Shown here piece by piece: positions 1-4,666 of a DNA stretch of 5,111 nt. The notes under the pieces are model-generated. The model was given only the letters and a program-made list of their open reading frames with translations, was not told where the DNA came from and made no database searches. The translations under genes and the position numbers were made by a program. Numbering within the stretch: position 1 is the stretch's first letter; each line of letters begins with the position of its first letter. Source of the stretch: an uncultured Peptococcaceae bacterium (lineage in GTDB: Bacteria > Bacillota > Peptococcia > Peptococcales > Peptococcaceae); the NCBI GenBank assembly GCA_958451915.1, contig CAUDRX010000173.1, positions 1 through 5,111 on the forward strand. The letters run 5' to 3'.

Positions 1-102
1 AGTGTAGGCTCGATTTTTGTTATTTCGAGTATCTACTCTATGGGGAGCTTATCAATTCGGAGGATGCGTTTTTTATTTGGTTTTTTAAGCGACGTTCTAT
101 CT
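1..102. other. AT-rich left-edge stretch, no gene supported
   Basis: This stretch is T-rich, with T runs at 69-74 and 81-86. One plus-strand frame is open from base 1 to a TAA at 115-117 (38 codons), but its translation is a low-complexity Ser/Ile/Phe-rich string that resembles no family I know and has no start signal. A weak CTCGA/TCGAG inverted repeat (9-13 with 25-29) has no T run directly after it, so I do not call it a terminator. TTAAGC at 85-90 recurs at 104-109. The stretch is most likely intergenic DNA upstream of the iron transporter; the tail of an upstream gene cannot be fully excluded because the window starts here. Confidence 0.5.
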
Positions 103-118
103 ATTAAGCATGTTTAAT
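103..118. promoter_or_regulatory. Candidate operator palindrome before feoAB
   Basis: ATTAAGCATGTTTAAT reads almost the same on both strands: seven of the eight base pairs across the dyad are complementary and the eighth is G opposite T (108/113). It is centred on CATG and ends at the T of the TGC that precedes the -10 box, so a bound protein would cover the -35/-10 spacer. Ferrous transport genes are usually repressed by Fur or DtxR/MntR-type regulators with iron. The sequence is not a textbook Fur box (GATAATGATAATCATTATC type), so which regulator would bind is inference only. Confidence 0.4.
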
Positions 119-126
119 GCTATAAT
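118..126 (+). promoter_or_regulatory. Extended -10 promoter of feoAB
   Basis: TGC followed by a perfect TATAAT (121-126) forms an extended -10 element. No good -35 hexamer lies at 16-18 bp spacing (the bases at 98-103 are TATCTA), which is typical of promoters that rely on the TGn extension. Transcription would begin near 132-134, giving a leader of about 57 nt before the feoAB start codon. The GCTATAATAG string recurs in the promoter of the nucleotidyltransferase at 4624-4632. Confidence 0.7.
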
Positions 127-153
127 AGCAACGGATTACTTTAGAGAGAAATA

Positions 154-178
154 GCAGGACATGGAACGTGTGTCCTGT
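154..178 (+). promoter_or_regulatory. Stem-loop in the feoAB leader
   Basis: CAGGACA (155-161) and TGTCCTG (171-177) are exact inverted repeats around a 9-nt middle. U-G pairs at 162/170 and 163/169, and a G-U pair at 154/178, could lengthen the 7-bp stem. It ends directly before the AGGAG ribosome binding site (179-183), and no T run follows, so it is not an intrinsic terminator. It could affect translation initiation or mRNA stability, or serve as a DNA operator downstream of the start site; the sequence does not say which. Confidence 0.55.
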
Positions 179-189
179 AGGAGAAGAGA

Positions 190-2559
190 ATGGAGAAAAA
201 TGATATCAAAGCTTTGAGCGATCTGATGATCGGTGAATCGGTCCAGATCGTTTCAGTCGGCGGCGAGGATCAGCTGCGCAAGCATCTCCTGGATATGGGG
301 CTGATCCCAGGCACCTATGTCAAGCTGGTGAAATTTGCGCCGCTGGGCGATCCGATGCAGCTGACGGTGCATGGTTATGAATTGACCCTCCGCCTTGCTG
401 ATGCTGCCCATATCCAAGTGAAGAACATTGACGAAAGCCTGCTCCACACCCATGAAGCGCAGCCTCGGAGCCCGATTGTCGAACATCCGGGTCTTGGCGA
501 AGGCGGCATTTATCATGACAAAGAGAATGAGATGCCTTTGCCGGACAGCGAGACATTGACCTTTGCCCTGGCAGGGAACCAGAATTGTGGCAAGACAACC
601 CTCTTTAATCAGCTCACTGGTTCTAACCAGCATGTCGGCAATTTCCCTGGTGTGACTGTCGATCGTAAGGACGGCGTGATTCGCGGTCATGAGAACACAC
701 TTGTCACTGATTTGCCGGGGATCTATTCGATGTCGCCGTATTCGAGTGAGGAGATCGTTACGCGCCAATTCCTTTTGGAAGATAAGCCGCGCGGCATCAT
801 CAATATCGTGGATGCGACAAACATTGAGCGCAACCTCTACCTGACCATGCAGCTCCTTGAGCTTGGGATCCCGATGGTCGTGGCGCTGAACATGATGGAT
901 GAGGTTTACGAAAATGGTGGTACGATCCACGTTAACAGACTGGAGGCGCAGCTGGGGGTACCGGTCGTACCGATCTCGGCGGCGAAGAACCAGGGTATCG
1001 ACGAATTGATCGACCATGCCATTCATGTGGCGAAATATCAGGAAAAACCTCAGCGTGCGGATTTCTGTAAAGATGATGAGGACGGCGGCGCTGTCCATCG
1101 CTGCATCCATGCCATCATGCACCTTATCGAGGACCATGCAAAAGAAACAGACATTCCACTGCGTTTTGCTGCGACTAAACTCATCGAAGGCGATGACATC
1201 ATCGAAGAAGCGCTTCATCTCGATGACAATGAGAAGGAGATGCTTGCACACATCGTGCAGCAGATGGAGACAGAGCGAGGCCTGGATCGAGCGGCAGCCA
1301 TTGCCGACATGCGTTTCGATTTCATCCTTGGGATCTGCGGAGAGACAGTCGTAAAGCCGCACGAGAGCAAAGAGCATGCTCGTAGCCGTAAGGCTGATGA
1401 GATCCTCACAGGCCGCTGGACTGCGATCCCGACCTTTGTCATTATCATGGGAGCGATCTTCTATCTTACGTTCAATGTCATTGGCGCCTGGCTGCAGGGG
1501 CTCTTGGAGACAGCCATCGGATGGTTGTCGGATGCGGTCGTAGGTCTGATGGAGCGGGCGCATGTCAACGCGACGCTGATCTCCCTTGTTCAGGATGGGA
1601 TCTTTGGCGGTGTTGGGACGGTGCTGAGTTTCCTGCCGATCATCATCACGTTGTTCTTCTTTCTGTCACTTCTGGAAGACAGCGGCTATATGGCGCGCGT
1701 GGCTTTTGTCATGGATAAACTCCTGCGCAAGATTGGCCTTTCCGGCCGCAGCATCGTGCCGCTTTTGATCGGCTTTGGCTGCAGCGTGCCGGCGATCATG
1801 GCGAGCCGTACACTACCTTCGGAGCGTGACCGTAAGATGACGATCCTGCTCACGCCGTTCATGAGCTGCAGTGCTAAGGTGCCGGTGTATGGGTTTTTCA
1901 CGGCGGCCTTTTTCCCTGAACATGGCGGGTTGGTGATGACGTTGCTCTATTTTGTCGGCATTCTCGTTGGCATTCTGGTGGCGCTGCTTTTCCGCAAGAC
2001 GCTGTTCGCTGGGGATGCGGTGCCGTTCGTGATGGAGCTTCCGAATTACCGTATGCCGTCGGCTAAGAGCGTGGGTATGCTGCTCTGGGATAAATCCCGT
2101 GACTTTATCGAACGTGCTTTCACGGTCATCTTTATCGCTACATTGATCATTTGGTTCCTTAATCAGTTCACACCAACCCTCAATGTGGCAGCCGATCCGC
2201 AGGACAGTATGCTTGCCGCTGTGGCAGGCGTGCTGGCGCCGCTCTTTACGCCACTGGGATTTGGTGACTGGCGTATTTGTGCTTCCCTGATCACGGGCTT
2301 TATGGCAAAGGAGAGTGTGGTTGCGACGCTGCTTGTGCTCTTCGGCAGCGAGGCAGCGGTGCAGGCAGTGCTGACGCCGCTCACTGCAGCGGCGCTGCTG
2401 GTGTTCTGCCTGCTCTACACGCCGTGCGCGGCGGCGGTGAGTGCGGTACGCCGGGAACTTGGCACAAAATGGATGTGCTATGTCATCGTGTTTCAGTGTG
2501 TCATCGCCTGGATCGTTGCCTTTGTCGCCAAATTGTTGTTAGGGATCTTTTTGGCCTGA
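190..2559 (+). CDS. feoB: FeoA-FeoB fusion ferrous iron transporter
   Basis: This is a GTP-driven ferrous iron importer of the inner membrane, with the SH3-like FeoA partner fused to the N-terminus of FeoB. The FeoA domain covers roughly residues 8-77 (GESVQIVSVGG, HLLDMGLIPG). A linker at about 78-121 carries H86, H88, H99 and H109. The cytosolic G domain has G1 GNQNCGKTT (129-137), G2 around T156 in GVTVDRK, G3 DLPG (174-177), G4 NMMD (234-237) and G5 SAAK (263-266), followed by the helical GDI/spacer region to about 400. The membrane part (about 411-789) contains the two Gate segments with GCSVPAIMASRT (530-541) and PFMSCSAKVPVYG (556-568), plus MAKES (705-709) and YTPCAA (743-748). The length of 789 matches a complete FeoB plus FeoA. 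The ATG is preceded by AGGAG (179-183) at 6-nt spacing. No feoC follows; a terminator closes the gene, so it appears monocistronic. Iron-dependent repression is likely from family knowledge. All key motifs are intact. Confidence 0.96.
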   Translation: MEKNDIKALSDLMIGESVQIVSVGGEDQLRKHLLDMGLIPGTYVKLVKFAPLGDPMQLTVHGYELTLRLADAAHIQVKNIDESLLHTHEAQPRSPIVEHPGLGEGGIYHDKENEMPLPDSETLTFALAGNQNCGKTTLFNQLTGSNQHVGNFPGVTVDRKDGVIRGHENTLVTDLPGIYSMSPYSSEEIVTRQFLLEDKPRGIINIVDATNIERNLYLTMQLLELGIPMVVALNMMDEVYENGGTIHVNRLEAQLGVPVVPISAAKNQGIDELIDHAIHVAKYQEKPQRADFCKDDEDGGAVHRCIHAIMHLIEDHAKETDIPLRFAATKLIEGDDIIEEALHLDDNEKEMLAHIVQQMETERGLDRAAAIADMRFDFILGICGETVVKPHESKEHARSRKADEILTGRWTAIPTFVIIMGAIFYLTFNVIGAWLQGLLETAIGWLSDAVVGLMERAHVNATLISLVQDGIFGGVGTVLSFLPIIITLFFFLSLLEDSGYMARVAFVMDKLLRKIGLSGRSIVPLLIGFGCSVPAIMASRTLPSERDRKMTILLTPFMSCSAKVPVYGFFTAAFFPEHGGLVMTLLYFVGILVGILVALLFRKTLFAGDAVPFVMELPNYRMPSAKSVGMLLWDKSRDFIERAFTVIFIATLIIWFLNQFTPTLNVAADPQDSMLAAVAGVLAPLFTPLGFGDWRICASLITGFMAKESVVATLLVLFGSEAAVQAVLTPLTAAALLVFCLLYTPCAAAVSAVRRELGTKWMCYVIVFQCVIAWIVAFVAKLLLGIFLA

Positions 2560-2573
2560 CTTTTATCATTAAT

Positions 2574-2604
2574 AAAGAGATCGGCCCTGCCGGTCTCTTT
2601 TTTT
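2574..2604 (+). terminator. Intrinsic terminator after feoAB
   Basis: AAAGAGATCGG (2574-2584) pairs with CCGGTCTCTTT (2590-2600) over 11 pairs including one U-G, around a CCCTG loop, and runs into seven Ts (2598-2604). It starts 14 nt after the feoAB stop and separates it from the degV-like gene. The outer arms closely resemble those of the terminator at 3632-3662. Confidence 0.9.
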
Positions 2605-2654
2605 GATATCGAACAGACAGATGTTATCTTTGAGTAAAGAATTGTTATTAAGAA

Positions 2655-2683
2655 GAGACATGATTGATGGGTTATGTTATAAT
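2655..2683 (+). promoter_or_regulatory. Promoter of the DegV-family gene
   Basis: A perfect TATAAT (2678-2683) is preceded by TGT (2675-2677), giving an extended -10. GAGACA (2655-2660) matches TTGACA at four of six positions with the ideal 17-bp spacer. Transcription would start near 2690, leaving a leader of about 80 nt. Together with the upstream terminator this makes the DegV gene an independent unit. Confidence 0.75.
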
Positions 2684-2700
2684 GAAAACGAGACAAACAG

Positions 2701-2732
2701 GATATGGCAATTAGTTAGTGCCAGTCCATATC
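2701..2732 (+). promoter_or_regulatory. Stem-loop near the 5' end of the DegV leader
   Basis: GATATGG (2701-2707) is exactly complementary to CCATATC (2726-2732). An alternative fold extends the stem to nine pairs (GATATGGCA with TGC plus CATATC), leaving a 4-nt bulge on the 3' side. It would sit within about 10-15 nt of the predicted transcript start and about 24 nt upstream of the ribosome binding site, and no T run follows. A 5' stabilising hairpin or a regulator site are both possible; I do not recognise a known riboswitch. Confidence 0.45.
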
Positions 2733-2769
2733 GATAGAGAAATGAGCAAAGGTTCAAGGGGGAATCAAT

Positions 2770-3618
2770 ATGAAGTGGAGCATCATTGCGGACTCGAGCT
2801 GTGACATATACGGAAAAGATCTTGGCAACGATGAAATCTCTTTCAGCACCATACCTTTCTACATCACGGTTGCTGGCAAGGATTATGTTGACGACGCAGC
2901 TCTCGATACCAATGAGCTTGTGGCGGTGATGGAGGCGAGCGAAGAAGCGAGCCATACATCCTGTCCGTCGCCGTATACATGGTTTGAACAGTTCGAGGGT
3001 GCAGATTATGCGATCGCTGTCACCATCTCCAGCCAGTTATCTGGCAGTTATAACAGTGCGCAGGTTGCACAGCAGATGATCCGGGAAAAATACCCGGAAA
3101 AGCGAGTTGCTATCATCGATTCTCGTTCCGCCGGCCCGGAGCTGATCTTTGTTATCGAGTCGATCATCGAGTCGATTGAGGCTGGGCTTGATTTTGATGC
3201 TGTAGTGGCGGCGGCCGAGCGTACGCAGCAGCACGGACATGTAACTTTTGCCCTGTGCTCGTTCAACAACCTCATTAAAAATGGCCGCATGAGCAAGCTG
3301 GCAGGTTTTCTTGCCGGCAAGCTGGGTTTCTGGGGGATTGGTATCGGTACCGAGGAAGGCACGATCCATATCAAAGGGAAGGCACGCAGCAAGAAAAAAG
3401 CCATCGCCGCCATTGTTGATGACATCTGGGAACGTGCGGGTGTAGTCAAGGCTGTGTTCATCAGCCATTGCCAGAACCAGGAATGCGCTGAATTGCTCAA
3501 GTCGGCCATCCAGGAGAAGTGGGGACAGATTGATGTGCGCATTATGCCGACGCGCGGTCTTTGCAGCTATTACGCAGAAAGAGGCGGGCTCATCGTAGGC
3601 TTTAAGGAAAATATCTAA
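2770..3618 (+). CDS. DegV family (FakB-like) fatty-acid-binding protein
   Basis: DegV proteins are cytosolic and bind one fatty acid; those characterised as FakB present it to the kinase FakA, which phosphorylates it for phospholipid synthesis. The 282-residue length is normal for the family. Visible motifs in order are ADSSCD (7-12), TSCPSP (63-68, usually TSxPSP, holding the lipid-contact Thr/Ser), SSQLSGSYNSA (87-97), DSRSAGP (117-123), then NNLIKNGRMSKLAGFLAGKLG (166-186) and the basic KGKARSKKKA (202-211). The C-terminal part has ISHCQN (231-236). The ATG follows AAGGGGGA (2756-2763), a slightly off-consensus but strong ribosome binding site, at a 6-nt gap. It has its own promoter and terminator. 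No fakA or dak2-type gene lies nearby, so the fatty-acid role comes from the family alone; many bacteria carry several DegV paralogues of unknown ligand. Confidence 0.92.
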   Translation: MKWSIIADSSCDIYGKDLGNDEISFSTIPFYITVAGKDYVDDAALDTNELVAVMEASEEASHTSCPSPYTWFEQFEGADYAIAVTISSQLSGSYNSAQVAQQMIREKYPEKRVAIIDSRSAGPELIFVIESIIESIEAGLDFDAVVAAAERTQQHGHVTFALCSFNNLIKNGRMSKLAGFLAGKLGFWGIGIGTEEGTIHIKGKARSKKKAIAAIVDDIWERAGVVKAVFISHCQNQECAELLKSAIQEKWGQIDVRIMPTRGLCSYYAERGGLIVGFKENI

Positions 3619-3631
3619 GGAGTGTCAGAAC

Positions 3632-3662
3632 AGAGATCAGGGATTGTCTTGGTCTCTTTTTT
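3632..3662 (+). terminator. Intrinsic terminator after the DegV gene
   Basis: AGAGATCAGG (3632-3641) pairs with CTTGGTCTCT (3648-3657), ten pairs with two G-U wobbles, around a GATTGT loop. Six Ts follow from 3657. It lies 13 nt beyond the DegV stop. The next start codon is only 27 nt downstream, so the following gene needs either readthrough or a promoter overlapping this hairpin. Confidence 0.85.
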
Positions 3663-3670
3663 GTTATCAT
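3644..3670 (+). promoter_or_regulatory. Possible promoter overlapping the terminator
   Basis: TGT plus TATCAT (3662-3670) is an extended -10 with one mismatch from TATAAT. TTGTCT (3644-3649) matches four of six -35 bases but with a short 15-bp spacer. Transcription would begin near 3677, at the ribosome binding site itself, giving a leader of only about 13 nt. This is the only plausible promoter I see for the thioredoxin-like gene apart from terminator readthrough, so it is tentative. Confidence 0.3.
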
Positions 3671-3689
3671 AGGGGCAGGAGGCGATGAA

Positions 3690-4037
3690 ATGCAAACACT
3701 TCAGGATCAAACAGCGTTGACCACTCTCGTGGAGACGACGCCGATTGTCATCGTGGAGATTGGAAGCATACGGTGCTGTGCCTGTTCAGCGATCGCTCAG
3801 AAGCTGGCGGCACATTATGATGGTGAAGCAGGCATAGCCTGTTGTGCGCTTTCACTGGAAGCAGCGGCCAATACCTGCGCGGCACTTGGTATCTACAGCG
3901 CACCGGCGGTGCTTGTCTATGTAGAGGGACAGCTTACCGTGCGCGAAGCCGGTGTGATGAGCGTTGAGGAGATCGTACGCCGTATTGAACGATATCGAGC
4001 GTTACTCGAGGAAAGTGAGGAGAGTCGTGATGAGTGA
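3690..4037 (+). CDS. Thioredoxin-like protein with CCAC centre
   Basis: This is a 115-residue thioredoxin-fold protein, close to the 105-110 of classical thioredoxins. The second strand, PIVIVEIGS (18-26), leads into RCCACSAIAQKLA (28-40), where C29 and C32 occupy the CxxC positions with C30 and A31 between them; the usual Trp-Cys-Gly-Pro-Cys is absent. GIYSAPAVLVYVEG (67-80) gives the conserved cis-proline position (P72) and the following strand. A charged helix and an acidic tail (EESEESRDE) end the protein. Extra cysteines are C51, C52 and C63. No signal peptide is visible, so it is probably cytosolic. A thiol-disulfide exchange role is a family inference; the altered centre could mean different redox partners or metal binding. 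The ATG at 3690 has AGGAGG (3677-3682) at 7 nt; an ATG at 3685 opens only a short frame. Its 3' end overlaps the next gene by 8 bp, suggesting translational coupling. Confidence 0.85.
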   Translation: MQTLQDQTALTTLVETTPIVIVEIGSIRCCACSAIAQKLAAHYDGEAGIACCALSLEAAANTCAALGIYSAPAVLVYVEGQLTVREAGVMSVEEIVRRIERYRALLEESEESRDE

Positions 4038-4299
4038 TCTGCAGACCATTCCCGGCGTGGGTCCAAACATTGCCGCTGATCTCGAAGCCATCGGCATTCG
4101 TTGTGTGGCGGATCTGTGCGGGAAGGACCCGGAAGAATTGTATGCACAGGATTGTCAACAAAAAGGATTTCAGGAAGACCGTTGTCAATTGTATGTGTTT
4201 CGCTGTGCGGTGTATTTTGCGGAGACAGATCATCCTGAGCCGGAGAAGCTGAAGTGGTGGTATTGGAAAGATCGTACATATCCGGAGCCTGAAAGATAG
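4030..4299 (+). CDS. Helix-hairpin-helix protein, Cdd1 family
   Basis: This 89-residue protein has an N-terminal helix-hairpin-helix, LQTIPGVGPNIAADLEAIGI (4-23), of the kind that binds DNA backbone non-specifically. It continues with ADLCGKDPEELYAQ (27-40) and DRCQLYVFRCAVYFAE (50-65), the hallmark of the Cdd1 ('pathogenicity locus' or mitomycin-resistance-like) family. The family name comes from a gene beside the Clostridioides difficile toxin locus; no toxin genes are visible here and the family is widespread, so the label implies no virulence. Cysteines C25, C30, C42, C52 and C59 are present, and C52 and C59 sit in the conserved signature. The ATG at 4030 is preferred over an upstream in-frame ATG at 3964 because AGGAG (4018-4022) sits 7 nt before it and the longer form would extend well into the thioredoxin-like gene. 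A GTG at 4027 is a possible alternative. The molecular function is unknown; a nucleic-acid role is inferred from the HhH. Confidence 0.88.
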   Translation: MSDLQTIPGVGPNIAADLEAIGIRCVADLCGKDPEELYAQDCQQKGFQEDRCQLYVFRCAVYFAETDHPEPEKLKWWYWKDRTYPEPER

Positions 4300-4348
4300 A
4301 GGTGTACATTGAAGAAGTCTTTGTGCGGGAGCAGAGGAGGTGAACACG

Positions 4349-4546
4349 ATGAGAAAATGTCTGCGCTGTGGTGCTGAGATGAAAGAAGGATGCGACATCC
4401 GCATCGAAGGGGGTGGTAATGGCATTGTGCTTTCTGCCGATGCGGCCAAACTTTTTGGTGGACGCATCGGAAAGCCGAATGTAGCGATCTGTCCGGAATG
4501 CGGTGAAGTATCGATCTATCTTGAAGATGTTGGAAAACTGGTGTAA
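4349..4546 (+). CDS. Small zinc ribbon protein with two CxxC pairs
   Basis: A 65-residue protein with an N-terminal knuckle CLRC (C4, C7) and a C-terminal knuckle CPEC (C48, C51), separated by 40 residues containing a glycine-rich segment (GGGNG, 21-25). This is the four-cysteine zinc ribbon pattern, so one structural Zn2+ is expected. Small proteins with this layout are common in Firmicutes and are often annotated as nucleic-acid-binding zinc ribbons, but I know of no assigned function. The ATG at 4349 is chosen because a full AGGAGG (4335-4340) lies 8 nt upstream; the in-frame GTG at 4340 would overlap that site. It follows the HhH gene after 49 nt with no terminator between them and is closed by a strong terminator, so it is probably the last gene of the thioredoxin-like cluster. 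Confidence 0.8.
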   Translation: MRKCLRCGAEMKEGCDIRIEGGGNGIVLSADAAKLFGGRIGKPNVAICPECGEVSIYLEDVGKLV

Positions 4547-4555
4547 TGAAAATAA

Positions 4556-4587
4556 AAAAAAGCCGGGCGTCATTGCCCGGCTTTTTT
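4556..4587 (+). terminator. Strong GC-rich intrinsic terminator
   Basis: AGCCGGGC (4561-4568) and GCCCGGCT (4575-4582) form a perfect 8-bp stem around GTCATT, extended by A-T pairs between the A run (4556-4560) and the T run (4583-4587). It begins 9 nt after the zinc ribbon stop. The flanking A and T runs would make it work in both directions, but no minus-strand gene is supported nearby. Confidence 0.95.
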
Positions 4588-4601
4588 CTATGCCCGTCGG
4601 G

Positions 4602-4630
4602 TGGACGAGCGGGGATATTCAGGCTATAAT
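4602..4630 (+). promoter_or_regulatory. Promoter of the nucleotidyltransferase gene
   Basis: TATAAT (4625-4630) lies exactly 17 bp after TGGACG (4602-4607), which matches four of six -35 bases. Transcription would start near 4636-4638, giving a leader of about 30 nt. It sits directly behind the zinc ribbon terminator, so the nucleotidyltransferase is a separate unit. Confidence 0.7.
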
Positions 4631-4666
4631 AGATGCCCACTATACGATAGATCGGAGGATGATAAG

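Noticed and set aside
9..29. CTCGA/TCGAG inverted repeat as a terminator of an upstream gene
   Set aside because: The stem has only 5 bp with an 11-nt loop and no T run directly after it.
253..1563. 436-codon open frame on the minus strand
   Set aside because: It lies wholly opposite the conserved FeoA and G domains of feoAB. Its translation is Arg/His/Cys-rich with no recognisable motif, and I see no ribosome binding site or promoter for it.
3037..3542. Two overlapping minus-strand frames of 143 and 164 codons
   Set aside because: They are opposite the motif-rich core of the DegV-family protein, overlap each other in different frames, and show no family signature.
3964..4029. Longer N-terminus for the HhH protein starting at 3964
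   Set aside because: The 22 extra residues are Arg-rich, lie inside the thioredoxin-like gene and are not part of the Cdd1 family core. The ATG at 4030 has a properly spaced AGGAG.
3917..4573. 218-codon minus-strand frame, with a 177-codon one at 3934-4467
   Set aside because: Both are antisense to three plus-strand genes with clear family motifs and good ribosome binding sites, and their Ser/His/Arg-rich products match nothing I recognise.
4595..4607. CGTC/GACG small inverted repeat overlapping the -35 of the last gene
   Set aside because: Four-base arms are expected by chance in GC-rich sequence, and nothing else supports an operator.
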